64,000 bases of DNA from Bisporella sp. PMI_857. Its lineage: Eukaryota; Ascomycota; Leotiomycetes; Helotiales; Helotiaceae. A program made the translations under genes and the position numbers. The notes below the pieces were generated by a model. It ran no database searches and had not been told where the DNA came from. It saw nothing but the letters and a program-made list of their open reading frames with translations. How positions within the stretch are numbered: position 1 is the stretch's first letter; every line of letters begins with the position of its first letter. The stretch is taken from positions 124,001 through 188,000 of the forward strand of contig JAJSPD010000016.1 of assembly GCA_021307315.1 (NCBI GenBank). Reading direction: 5' to 3'. Positions 48,217-60,075 of the stretch are shown here, piece by piece.

Positions 48217-49720
48217 ATTGTTCGTGAATAGTTTAGGGGAAATGAGTTTGATTGAGGCCTGGATGTATTGCCTCTGTATATTGTGTCGTAAATCTTAGAA
48301 GTCTGCTCAATATTAAAATTCCTCGCACACAAGGTTTCCATTATCACATGCGCTTGATTCGTTCAACATTTTGTTTTCTCCTCACCAAAGAAGCCAGTAG
48401 CGACGCAGCAGCAGCAGCGATTTCTCGTTCGCATAGCAAAAAGAATCAAATGAAAGACCGCTGCCAACATCAGCGAAATGATATATAACGAATTATGATA
48501 GGTAATCGAAGTACGTAGATTCAGAGCTCGTGTGCTGTTTTCTTAGTGTCATTGTAGTTCTAGCGTAATTTCAAAGTCATGAAAATTAATGACCTGATTC
48601 TTGATATGGAGCATGAAGTGCGCTGAAGGTAGTCATGAGAATCTTCGGATCTATACCGTTTATTTTGTCAGATAACGATAGAAGCCCGTAGCTAGGCAGG
48701 AATGCTCCTACTAACGGCTTCTAGGGAATATGTTGTAATGAGAGGTGCTGCCAACGGCTTCGTTGCTGTTGAAGCTATGGCTAGTTTCACTTATGTAATA
48801 TAAAAGGGGGGAGAGGGGGGGGAGAGGGGGGGAAGTAGGATATGACCACATGATCAAATGATCCATAATAAAAAAGGTTGCTATCAAAAGGCTCAAGTAA
48901 ATACTTTGTGTGCGAGTTTGGAAAACAGCGATACTGGATGTAACATTGGCATTACTTCGAAGCGCTGCATGTAAAATGATTCTTAAGGGGGATATGAAAA
49001 GACACTCAAATCCCATATATTTATAGAATTGAGCTTCCTTACAGAATGAGAAGCTCGACGTATAAGACTTTTAGTGAATGTACATTGGATATTTTAATTT
49101 TCTTTCATAAAGTGCAAAGCGCCTTCGTAGTTACCCACGAATTTTATGTATATAAGAAAGGACGTACATCTGAGGGGAGCCTTCCAGCACAGATCCGTTC
49201 GAATGCTGTCACCGACAGATGCTCTTCATATCAGGGTGGAACGCTCGTTGGGGAGGACTGAAACAAAAAGACATCCATGAGATCTTGATATTATAATGCG
49301 TTCGAACATTTTAACTCCTTGGATGTAGATATGCCTTGGAGAATATATTGTACTAATGAGAAGCCTAGCAAGAAATGGCAACAAGGGTATGACTAACAAA
49401 GTAGAGGCGGGAAGAAAGTGTTTGATGGAGTTAAATTAATGCTTGGTATCTTAGAACATAGGATGATGGACTGAAGTAAAAGGGCAACGAAACAAAACTA
49501 GACAGTAATGTGCTTGATAAGTATGCTGAGCAATTTCCAGAGCGTTTAGACCTTGTCGGAGAACAATGCACATAGTGGATTCTAGACGCTCCAATTCATT
49601 GCTATATTACACCTAATACAACTACCATCTGTGCTCCATGTCTCATGTGTTTTATTCCTGTGATACAATCTTACGAAATGCATACACAAGCCAGCCAAAC
49701 TCCTAATACACCACAGAAAA
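48217..49720. other. Intergenic, convergent 3' ends
   Basis: About 1.5 kb between the Egh16-like gene (+) and the GPHR-like gene (-). It contains a purine tract with long G runs (entered separately) and otherwise AT-rich sequence. No gene supported. Confidence 0.5.
48805..48836 (+). repeat. Purine tract with three long G runs
   Basis: Three runs of six to eight G are separated by AGA on the plus strand. It is a simple repeat that could form a G-quadruplex. Confidence 0.65.
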
Positions 49721-51358
49721 TCAAGATCTTTTCTGGCCCATTTCGATATCGCCATCATCCATATCATCCCAGTCTCCCGGGCCTGCAAACACCCTGCGTA
49801 ACCATATTCCCAACGCCGTCGCAATGCTCGCAAACAAAAACCAATTCTCAAACCAGTGCTCCACAAAGCCAGGCTCTAGCGGACTTCCTAAAGCATCAGA
49901 AACTACACTTTTCATTTCCAATGGCAAATTACTCCGCAGCAAGATCGCATTCGAAATTACATATGTAGCAGAGATCTGAGCAATTATGAGTGCGAGGTTG
50001 GCTTGTGCCTGATAGAGAAGAGAGGGAGAGAGCTTGGTGAGCATGTGAAATGTTTGTAGAACACTGTTGAATGAGGCGAGCAAAATGATGCCCGAAAGCA
50101 GAAAGGATATCTGCTGTGACCAGGCTTGCTGATCGAGTTGTGGGTATACGTATTTGGCAAGGAGAGACAGAGTTTGGTTTATAGGGTCCGTGTTTGAGGA
50201 TGAGAATGCGGCAGAATCGGGAGATGCTACCATACGTCGGAGTATTGTAAGAGTGGTAGCCAGGATTCGGTATACACAATAGAGTGCGAATGCATAGGCA
50301 GTTGGCGTGTAGAAGAACTTCCCGAGTGCAGATGATGAGCGTTGACTTGCTGCCAGCCGATTTTGCAGAAGCGTAAGAGACGCTGAGAGACTTTGTCCCA
50401 TAGATGTGAGGCCGGAGATCTCCAATTCTAGCCCTTTGATCTCCTGCCCATCTCCGCCTCCGCGAATGGAGCCAATCATCTTTGTCACAAATCCTTCCGA
50501 AGGAGACTCATGGACTTTGCGTTGGAGTGCGCGCAACCGACTTTTCTTTGCTGCTAGCATATCATTTGTGGCATCAAGGCCGGCCTGTTTTCGAGCCACA
50601 TCTGCTTCTGTCACTGGCCTATGTTTTACACCAAAGGTTTGCCATGACGCTGAAACCGCAGCAAAGCCAGAAAGCGTGGCCATCAAAGCGATGCCAACGA
50701 TACCGACTCGTTCAACACATGCTTCGCTTAATCCTTTTGTTGTAGTTGCTGTCGTTGACCGAGCATAGCTTGCTGGTACACTTTGTCCTAGCCACCAGAA
50801 ACCTAACAACCATATCATAAACCCCGCAATCTGTAAGAACCAGGGCAATCTCCTTTTCTTTCCGTCATCTTTCCTGCCGAACGACCACCCACAACCTGTG
50901 ATTATTGATCGTAATTCGAGGAAAGGGATCAAGATGACAAGAAAAAATAGGAGGGTTGGTACTGTAATGCCTAGAGCTGCAGATCGAGCATTTGGATCGA
51001 GGGAGTTTGAGATTTCACAGAGCAGTAATTCGGCTAGGACAGCTGCTAATGCTATTGTGGTCGAGAATGAGATTGCAACAATTGAACGTCTTGATGTCTT
51101 TGCCCCATGCTCAGCATGTGATTGTCGCAAGCTAGGAGGCGCATCATGTGGAAGGTAATGCTCCTCGCCATCCTTTGAATTGTGCAGACTAGACACTCGA
51201 GGGAATAAGTTATGTAGGACGGCGAAGTTGACAAGTAAAAAGGTAATCAGAAATGGAGCGATGGACAATGTGAGCGTCGAAATAGATCTAGGGCTCAAAG
51301 AATGGTTCTTTGCCCAAGGTGGAGTACAGTCATCATCGCATTGTTCAGGAGGAAGCAT
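49721..51358 (-). CDS. Golgi pH regulator / ABA-GPCR-like membrane protein
   Basis: A single-exon 545-aa multi-span membrane protein. Hydrophobic spans occur at about residues 25-50, 93-115, 130-152 and 175-197, then after a cytosolic loop again at about 335-545. The central loop carries a helical segment (ARKQAGLDATNDMLAAKKSRLRALQRK) typical of the GPR89/GPHR family, and the C-terminal half has the ABA_GPCR region (LGKFFYTPTAYAFALYCVYRIL). In animals GPHR is a Golgi anion channel needed for acidification, and plant GTG1/2 are related. Fungal members are assumed to work in the Golgi. The C-terminus is acidic. The start ATG at 51358 gives a normal polar N-terminus. Confidence 0.87.
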   Translation of the reverse strand: MLPPEQCDDDCTPPWAKNHSLSPRSISTLTLSIAPFLITFLLVNFAVLHNLFPRVSSLHNSKDGEEHYLPHDAPPSLRQSHAEHGAKTSRRSIVAISFSTTIALAAVLAELLLCEISNSLDPNARSAALGITVPTLLFFLVILIPFLELRSIITGCGWSFGRKDDGKKRRLPWFLQIAGFMIWLLGFWWLGQSVPASYARSTTATTTKGLSEACVERVGIVGIALMATLSGFAAVSASWQTFGVKHRPVTEADVARKQAGLDATNDMLAAKKSRLRALQRKVHESPSEGFVTKMIGSIRGGGDGQEIKGLELEISGLTSMGQSLSASLTLLQNRLAASQRSSSALGKFFYTPTAYAFALYCVYRILATTLTILRRMVASPDSAAFSSSNTDPINQTLSLLAKYVYPQLDQQAWSQQISFLLSGIILLASFNSVLQTFHMLTKLSPSLLYQAQANLALIIAQISATYVISNAILLRSNLPLEMKSVVSDALGSPLEPGFVEHWFENWFLFASIATALGIWLRRVFAGPGDWDDMDDGDIEMGQKRS

Positions 51359-52327
51359 TGGGAGCGTGTCGCGAGGCCACTCTGAGGCCGAACTTCATCG
51401 TAGATATGTTGCGTATAGGTGCTCGTGTGACTGAAGGGAGAAGTAGTGTGCTTTGCGGACGCAAGGAGTACAGAGTAGGTTGATGACGATGTTGAAACAG
51501 CTGCGCTGTCGGAAGGAGATCATCTTATCTTAGCGTGATCAAGTGCCAGGGGCAACGAAGTCGATACCCTAATCTCATTGGAAGATCAGAACAGCCAATA
51601 ATAGTAGTATCCAACCAAGCATTGATGTTTTTTGTTGCACGTCTCAAAGCTGAGAAGCATTATTTTTCAACCAATAGGCTTCGCCAGAGGGGGTATTCGA
51701 AAGTTTGGTTGGATATCTGGATATAATCTACGTTCAGGGACCTGAGAACCCCTTGTGGGATATTTGCTGCTTGGCAGAATTCTCGTGTCCTCATTCTTGA
51801 ACAGCATTCAATCAAGTCACGTTTCGACTCTTAATATTACTCAGACACATCAGGACTGTCAAATGGCTCGGGCTTATGCTGTGTAAAACTCTTATTCTTT
51901 TAGAACGAAAATTATTACTATCTTCGTAAGGACCTTGCAGGCTACAACGCAAATACATGAGAATACCAAATTGGAAGTATCACTCCTCGGCATCTCATGC
52001 ATTCCTGGAAACAGGCATTAGTTTATCTGCCGCTAATACCCCCTATTATCTTTACTATTTCCTACTATAAATATGAAGCTGCGATTGAAGCACAGAGCAG
52101 CCTCGGGGTATATGCAAACAGCAAGAGCGAGATAAAGAAGCATGCCAGACCAGCGCCTACTAATTTCGCAACCCTAGATATGGTAACCAAGTAGAAAGAA
52201 TTGGAAAGTACAAAAGGGTTGGGACAAGGGCCAACACGCAAGGGTATCCCCTACCAGCAGTCAGAGATCATATTCTAGAATATGCTATGCTCTACTTACT
52301 TGCAACATAATACCACGATTAACTAGC
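51359..52327. other. Intergenic
   Basis: About 970 bp between the GPHR-like start and the 3' end of the RRM gene (both minus). A 65-codon frame at 51997-52194 with a hydrophobic stretch was seen but not called. Confidence 0.5.
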
Positions 52328-53981
52328 TTACATGGCTTTAGTTGATGGAATGACTGTGCTCGGAAGGATAATCCCGCTGCCATCATCATCATCACCATCA
52401 TTGGTGTCGCTCGACCCATCCCCCGTTGTATCCATATTCAAAAGTTGGAAACGGTTCATTAAGCTTGTTTCTTTCTTCTGGACTGCAACTACCTTCGAGT
52501 GAGGTCGTTCTGGCGTCACCAACGGTTTGGCACATTCATCAACATCCCAGTCAATTTTGGAACCCTTGTACAATCTAAACAAAAGTTAGAGATGTCGGTA
52601 TCTCGAAGTATAGGCACTTACACACGACTCATTAAACAAGTACGTGCAAACATTGAATTGTGAACAGAGTTGGTGGAGACATATATATTTTGTCCCATAA
52701 ATGCGATTTTGATTACTACCAAATTATGAATATGCTCAAGGTCATTCCGTATAGAGTCTTCAGTATGTCTTGGAGTACGATTGCGGATGATGAGATTCCT
52801 GGTTGCTCCAATACTGACCTTATTTGCGACGTGACTAGGAAGAATGAACTGTCGATCAGCCCAACGGATTACAACCTAGGTAGTTAGTTCAGGAACTCAT
52901 TGTTCGAACAAGTTAGTTGGATGCATACTCTCTTGCATTTGATGTACAGATCATGACGTTTGACATGCTGGAAGAACTTTTGGGCGTCAGTTTCCTCTAG
53001 AAAGGAGACAGTAGCAGTGCGTTCATGGCTTCGAAGATAAATATCCAGTAACATTCCTCCTCTGACAACATCTGTGATATCTGAGTGTGTTACACTCTCT
53101 GGGAGATTGGCAAGTAGCAGAGACCGCTTAGCATGTTTAACATATTGTGGCCGACCAGGTCTCGGTTGGAAGTCGTGGTTTACACTTTCTCCATCAAAAT
53201 TCTCGTATTCTCCACCATCTGGCGAGAAGGCATAATCTTCATTCCCATTGTGATCATGGTAGCTTGCGTTACTGGCCCGCATATTAGGATTTCGAGGGGT
53301 GTAGACTGAGTTTTGGCCATAAGTGTAATTCCGGCTGCCATCTCTCTGAGAGTGTAGTTCTCGGCTAGTGGTGAATCTGTTTTGCGCTTTATTCGCCTGA
53401 TCGGTGTCTGGCTCCTCGTGCACCTCGAGATTGCTTTCGTCTTGCATCAATATCTGGGCTATTAGTTAACAAAGATTCAAGTAGGTCTCTTAGATTACCC
53501 ACGGCTAGTGTTGCTTCTAGCGCACCACCACGAAACAGATTCCTGCGAAGATTAGCTGCCAGCAGATTAGCGACTTTACAATTCACGAAGTGGATTGGGG
53601 GGAAAAGATGCCATGGCGGATCACAACATACCAAGTTGGCGAGCTGATTCCAGCTTGAAAGAGTGGTTAGTAGCATAATAATAGTTTCTGGAAGCGTATG
53701 CTCACTAGGCTATCATGCTCCAACTTAGGAATTGTCACTGTATCCGAACTTTCTGGGGTAGAGTAGTCGATCCCATTTGTATGCTAACATTTATACTAGT
53801 TAGTATAATGATTGGGTCCATTTGAAGATATCACGTACAAATTGAGCTCTGTTGCAAAAGATTTGTTAGCTGTTGGAACTGAGCAAGCATATTTCTATCA
53901 ACTGCCCAATATTTCGAAGAAAGGCACATACCGCCTCATAAGAGTTTCAAAGTAAGACTTCTCAATAGTTACAGCATCCAT
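52328..53981 (-). CDS. RRM RNA-binding protein, Nrd1-like
   Basis: Eight exons (53981-53932, 53848-53839, 53783-53706, 53653-53632, 53555-53503, 53453-52929, 52875-52622, 52574-52328) close in phase to 412 aa. Exon 2 is a 10-nt micro-exon and exon 4 is 22 nt; both are needed to recreate the conserved start MDAVTIEKSYFETLMRRAQF and the ARQLANLRRNLFRGG block. Two RNA-recognition motifs follow: one at about 220-300 (RSLLLANLPESVTHSDITDV) and one at about 315-390 (TRNLIIRN, with VVIRWADRQFILPSHVANKV between them). The C-terminus has a short acidic Asp/Gly/Ser stretch. The layout resembles the ascomycete proteins annotated as negative regulator of differentiation (Nrd1). The RNA targets are unknown. 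Confidence 0.85.
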
Positions 53982-54563
53982 TATGACTGTGAGACAAGCT
54001 GATACAGCAAATTACCAGCAGATTGCTCTTTTGAATTTGGTTGTTAAATCGAACTCAAATTAATGGTATCCGGGAGATAGGCGAGCGAGCACGGACGTCT
54101 ACCCTAGTTCGCCTAGCCAAACCCCAGACTAAGTGGAAGCTACCCGAAACTTTAGTGCTGTAGCACAACTCGGGAAAGACCCATCAAGCATTTCTGATTT
54201 ACTGGAAAGGCCCACATTACGCAAAAACATTCCTCCATACCCGGAGATTGTCTTGGTGTAGGATTGATCACGTGCTAACCCGGAATCATGTGAGACTGAA
54301 TCTCAACTGAAATGCAACTATCTAGATCTATAAATTCAGGTAGTAATACTGAGTGGTAGTGCGGAAGTTTCTATATATCTTTTGTTTATTACTTCCTACT
54401 TCTATACACATAAGCCAATCCGTCCTTAGATAAATCTGTCGAACATCGGCTCAGTGGGTTTGGAAAAATCGTAAGCGAGAATTGGTATGCGAACAACCCC
54501 ACCAAGGCCAAACTCCTACCTTTCTCTACACGAGAACGCAAATCTTCGTCATTATCAGCAAAC
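53982..54563. other. Divergent promoter, RRM gene / eIF3l
   Basis: About 580 bp between the divergent RRM and eIF3l genes. No other feature seen. Confidence 0.55.
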
Positions 54564-56094
54564 ATGAGCGCTTTTCAGAGCGGAGGTGCTCCGATACGAG
54601 CCATAGACGATGACTCTGATATCGAAGAGGAAGCCCTTGCAGGAGACTTCAGAGAGCAGGTGCAGTATGAAGGCATGGAGGAATTGGAGCAAGTCTCCTC
54701 ATTGAACTTGAGGGACCAGACCGACGATATTCAGTCAAGACTTGCTGCCGCCGCTCAGCCTCTTGATTTCTCTGCTTCTCTTGATGCCAAGTTTACGAGC
54801 TACGATAATTACTGCAGCCTGTTCCACTTCATCTTGAACTCGGACGGTCCGGTTGATCTTGAGCCGCCTTCTGTATGTGTACTCAGGATCTTTTTGTATC
54901 CGAAATAACTGACTCCTTGTGTAGTATTACTGGGCCTGGGATGTTATCGACGAATTTATCTACCAATTCAACTCCTTCTGTTCCTACCGAAACCGTGTCG
55001 CGCGCCAGGCCAACAATGAGGAAGAAATCGCATTTCTCCGCGAGAATCCAAACACATGGGGCTGTTACAGCGTTCTAAATGTTTTATACTCTTTGATCCA
55101 GAGGTCTCAGATTAATGAACAATTGGCAGCAATGAAGCGTGGGGAGGAGCCAACTGCGGTTGCTGGAGATTACGGTTCGAAGTCTCTTTACAGAATGTTG
55201 GGATACTTCTCGATCATTGGTCTCCTGCGAGTTCACTGCCTGCTCGGCGACTTCAGTCTAGCGCTCAAGACTCTTGACGACATTGAGCTTAATAAGAAGG
55301 CGATGTTTGCTCGAGTAATGGCGGCGCACTTCACTACCTACTATTACGTAGGTTTCTCCTACATGATGATGCGCCGATACGCAGACGCGATCCGGATGTT
55401 CAGCCACATCTTGATCTATGTTTCTCGGACAAAGAACTTCCAGAAGAATGCGCAGTATGATTCTATCACGAAGAAGAATGATCAGATGTATGCACTGATT
55501 GCCATTTGTGTTGCCTTCCAGCCTACCAGACTGGATGATACAATCCACACTGCTTTACGGGAGAAGTATGGTGATCAGCTATTAAAGTTGCAACGCGGTG
55601 GACCTGAGTCGTTACCAATCTTCGAAGAACTTTTCCGCTCCGCATGCCCAAAATTTATTTCCCCCACTCCACCTGATTTCGACAACCCGGAGATCAATGT
55701 CGATCCGCTCGAACACCATGTCAGCATCTTCATGGATGAGGTGAAAGCAAATATGTGGAGCCCCACTGTTAAGTCTTATCTCCGCCTCTACACAACAATG
55801 GATTTGAAGAAGCTTGCTGGATTCCTGGAGGTTGAGCCCGAGAAGTTAAGAGGTTGGCTTTTAGTGAATAAACAAAGAAGTAGACAAGTTAGGTGGACAG
55901 AGAATGGCTTATTAGATGGAGAAGTTGCTGCTTCTGGGGATCTAGATTATGCTATGCAGGGTGTAAGTTGAGCTCAAGCCGAATGGTATTTCAGCAGGCT
56001 AATTTGTTAACAGGATCTCATCCACATCTCTGAGGCAAAGGTCGGCCGAAAATTGGTTGATTGGTATTTACGCAACCTTGCCCGGACGTACTAG
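54564..56094 (+). CDS. Translation initiation factor eIF3 subunit L
   Basis: Subunit of the eIF3 complex that organises the 43S pre-initiation complex. Exons 54564-54872, 54925-55962 and 56014-56094 join in phase to 475 aa, the usual size. Family blocks in order: YYWAWDVIDEFIYQFNSFCSYR just after the first intron, then SLIQRSQINEQLAAMKRGEE, YFSIIGLLRVHCLLGDFSLALKTL, TTYYYVGFSYMMMRRYADAIR and LLKLQRGG. A C-terminal PCI-type winged helix follows (YTTMDLKKLAGFLEVEPEKLRGWLL) and the protein ends DWYLRNLARTY. The acidic N-terminus is normal for fungi. Introns are 52 and 51 nt. Confidence 0.96.
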
Positions 56095-56943
56095 ACGGCA
56101 CCCCTTGACAGTGGTTTAATTTTAGCTAAGTTGACACCGCGGCAATACGCGCAGCTCTATCCTTTGTCTTTGGACATTTGGAAAAAAAAAACATTAGATA
56201 TCATAGCTCCATTCCTCAATGGTTGGATTGGAGTCTTGCATGGCATGGCGCATATGGAGGTGAATAGAGACCATTTGTGTTTGTGAACAGCAGATGCATA
56301 TATGGCTCACGAGCAGAGGCTGATAAAAGGGTCTTGTTGAGGAGATACAATAAATGAAAAGTCTAATGATTTATGCCTTTCTCATTTTGGTGACATTTAC
56401 TCGTTTTGTGCCATATCAAGGACGATGACTATATTGAGCATTGCAAGCCTTCATTTGAGTATCTGCTGATGTTCAGGTTGAACATATAGTAAGAACAACA
56501 CCGAGTTTAAGATCTCTCAGTGGGCATTCTCAGAATTAGTGTGATATTGCCTTTGCAAGGCTGGTGTAACCTCATACTCCGACCTGATGGTGGGGACAAG
56601 GCTGCAGTGGAGCGCGGGGCTGACATGCCAAGATTACCTGCACAACGACGAAGCACGCATCAGCTCAATACTGACAACTTACAGCCAGTTGACATATGTT
56701 CACTCGATTTTCTGCTCCCTGCTTCAAATATAGGGACTCAGCTGTGCGGATCATATACTACGATATCGAATAATCATACCTCGACCACCATTTACCATTT
56801 AAGCCGAAGATCGCGGTGGCCTCGTACATGTGCATGCTGCACTTTGAATAGCAGCAGTCTTCCAAGACTCTGCCGTCTCTTCCGAGAGTCTGCCATTAAT
56901 GCAAAAATTATAAACATCTAGGCAGTTTGAAGGATCACTTTCC
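56095..56943. other. Intergenic
   Basis: About 850 bp between eIF3l and the UspA-domain gene, both plus. A 133-codon frame at 56520-56921 has no recognisable features. Confidence 0.5.
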
Positions 56944-58887
56944 ATGTCTCTTCCAACAACACCATCTCCACTCTCCAGTCCGCCTCTCTCCCAGTCAAGC
57001 CTGGCCCAGAGGTTAGCGATCCTCAAAATTGTGAACAGATTCCGATTTCATAGAATTAACAATGTTCCTAGATCCCCCAAATCGAGTCCATCACCTCCAC
57101 CTTTAGCCGAATCACCCCCATATGTGCCACTTCTACATCCTATCATGGAGCATGTAGCAGCAAACCACAGTCGGCATACTTCACGGCCATCTCTACAGTC
57201 TCAAATTTCATTTAGCCTGCCAGCTGCACCACCAAAAAGAATATTTATAGCAGGGGCGCAGACGTCTAAAAAAGACTCTCGAGCTCGTTCGCGGCCTCTG
57301 TCTCCTTCGAGACCCGGGTAAGCGTCTTTCCTTTCATAACCCATATTTTTTTATCATGTATGACCGTATCAAATGAATAAGCAATGTAGGATTGCCGATA
57401 TTTGATGGCGCTCACAGTTCATGAACCGTAGCATGAACATAGATGATCAGATGGGAATGCATGGTGTCTGCCAACATTTCCTACATATCTAAATTTTATG
57501 GAAAGAGCAGTCCAAGTCTTTCTCATCCACAAGCGCTGCATGTTATCCTTCTGAAGATGTAAATTTATAGTCTGCACGGATTGCGGTCCTATAAATACTG
57601 CATCTTTATAGAGTTGCACCTAAAATGTCGGAACCTAGGATGGGGCTTGAGCTAACAAGATCGAAAAAAGAAGATATAGGCATCACGTATCATTCGATAA
57701 CTTCACAGATGGAGAGACAACAGCAAATAACATCGTTTCATATACACTCAATGTCAAGCATCAAGGACATCAGTTCAAGAGGCAGTCTCGTACATTTATG
57801 GTTGGCCTAGATGAGCATGAATACTCTGATGATGCTTTGACGTGGCTTTTAAATGAACTTGTTGATGACGGAGATGAGATTGTATGCGTTCAAGTCTTGG
57901 ATAAAGACGACAAAGTTCTTAAAGGTCCCAAACTGCCAGATAAAGGGTATCGACAGGAAGCCCAGGAAACGATGGAGAAGATACAGAAGAAAAGTGAGAT
58001 CGATCAGGATAGAGCCATTGGTATCACATTAGAGTTTGCGGTGGGTAAATTGCATAGCACTATTCTCAAGATGGTACGTTCTATTTCCACTGTTCTTGGC
58101 TGTTACCTCCTGGCCTTGCTCACTAATTTCCATGCAGATTCAGTTGTATTCGCCAGCAATGCTGATTGTTGGCAGCAAAGGTCGGAGTCTTGCAGGATTT
58201 CAAGGCCTTGTTGCCAACCGGAACTCCTTCTCAAAATGGTGCTTGCAGTATTCGCCTGTCCCAGTAGTTGTAGTTCGACCGCCTGAAAAGCGTCAGAAGA
58301 AGAAGAGCAAAAGAGATGCCGATCCATCACGGCAAGACTATGCACGGATCTTGAGAGGCAGTGGCGTTTCGAGCCATGAATCTAGAAGAGAATCAAAAGA
58401 TAGCAGTGTTTTTGAGCCTGCAAATCCTGAGGAGATAGAGGCACAAGCTGTTGCTGAAGCACTAGGGCGAGATGTACCAGTCACCGAACTAGATGTTGAA
58501 CGGGCGAGGAAACAAGCTCAAACAAATAGCTTCAATGCAACTGGAGCAGGCCATATTCTAGAGGCTCTAGAAAAACACAAGCAATCGGCTAGTTCTGTTC
58601 GAACCGAGAGCGAGGCAGGGAGCGGAGATGAGTACAGCGATGAAAGCAGTGAAGAGGGGGAGTTTGAGGTAACAAGTGGCAGCGCGCTTCTTAGAAAAGG
58701 GGGCGATGAGGGTGAAATATCGCCGACAGAAGAAAAGAAGAAGAAACTCCATGAGATGGAAGTGGACGAAGCTGCGGCATTGTCGAGAAGCCAGTCTAGA
58801 GACAGGGCGGATTCGCTTGGCTCGAATAAAAGTAAGGATGATGAAGGAGATGATGAGGACGATGGAGATCAGACTCCTCGGCCGTGA
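56944..58887 (+). CDS. Universal stress protein (UspA) domain protein
   Basis: The first exon (56944 to about 57318) encodes a Pro/Ser-rich N-terminus ending in SRARSRPLSPSRPG. The Usp part is in a frame reaching from about 57660 to 58073, spliced to 58138-58887. It begins RRYRHHVSFDNFTDGE and continues KRQSRTFMVGLDEHEYSDDAL, the first beta strand of the Usp fold. Across the 58074-58137 intron comes LYSPAMLIVGSKGRSLAGF and then YSPVPVVVVRPPEK, the nucleotide-binding end of the domain. The C-terminal 200 residues are acidic, Ser/Glu-rich and disordered. What links 57318 to about 57660 is unresolved: either one intron of about 340 nt with an ill-defined acceptor, or a small extra exon within it. 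Cytosolic stress-related function is inferred from family only. Confidence 0.78.
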
Positions 58888-60075
58888 TCGCTTCTTCCCA
58901 GCAACTTGTCTTGTCAGACTTAGCATGGCGTTTTTGGTATGGGAAAGGAGGCAACCCAAATTGCCCATGTCTTGGGTTGCAAAGCGGTAGAGGTTATCCA
59001 AAATTGAGCGATGTTATTTGGCAAAGCTTTTTCGTGACTACGTATCGTGAAGTTTCTTGACAGGAGTATGGCATTGTCTGAATCGCGGCATAGGGTTGTC
59101 GGGGTAGAACAGACTGCACATCTATGCTGATATTCATCTTGCACTGAATTTGAGCACCCCATGTAAGTGATGGCCGATCACTAACATCGTCATGATGGTT
59201 TTAGCACAAGTCTATCATGTCGCATGAATTTGCTAGTCTTCCCGAGACATTTTAACCTAAACCTTCTATGATTCACCATGGGCAATAAGCTTTCCAAGCC
59301 AACCTTGGATTGTTTACCATCGCGACCACGAATTCCCATCTGTTCAATCGGTACTATTTGGTCTTGAGATTTTTGAGAACTAGGATTCTCTTTCGTCATA
59401 TACATATCCATCAATTAAGCGAGACTTCGTAAAAGTTTATGTCTTGGTGAAGCACGGGAGTGGCAATTCTCATCTATTTTCAGTTCAGTGGACAGAGATT
59501 CGATCCAATGGGAACAGGGCCAGGAGGAACACGAGAATTTGGGCGTAAAAGAGGTGGATTATGCAGGGGTTACGAGCTGGTCAGTGTGTCTTTTTTTTTG
59601 GTTGCCTTGATGCCTGTTTATGCCCTGGTAAAGCGCCTCCCCCCCAAAAAGAAACCTCCCTCTCAGCAGGAATCTACTCATTTTATCCAACATTCTTGCC
59701 TTCCTCATCGTCATTTCTCCTTTTCCTAACAAACAACCCTCGTTTTTCCAGTTTATCCTCGTTTTGGAGAGAGAACGGCCTCACTCGCTCGGCCTACACG
59801 TTCATATTCTTAATAATTTTGCCCGGAGATCGATTGTTGGAAGGCTCTCGCCTGGATTGGTCCATTGAAAAGGAGTTGACTGGGTGACGGTATCCTCACG
59901 AAACGAGACCACGCCCACGGAACCGAACACAAACAGCACTCTCGAGCATCCTCCGACCCTCTTGAGTCTTGCCTCTGAATTGTCACACATAGCACGTTCT
60001 TCTGAGGTGTTTGTTTTCTCGGCAGACGGTTACAAACCTGAAAAGAGGGGGGAAATTGGAAGCACAGAATACACA
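58888..60075. other. Intergenic
   Basis: About 1.2 kb between the UspA gene and the secreted protein gene, both plus. Pyrimidine-rich and T-tract sequence at 59,590-59,790 is consistent with promoter sequence. No gene supported. Confidence 0.5.

Noticed and set aside
51997..52194. 65-codon frame with a hydrophobic N-terminus
   Set aside because: Could be a tiny membrane protein, but without conservation or expression evidence it is not supportable.
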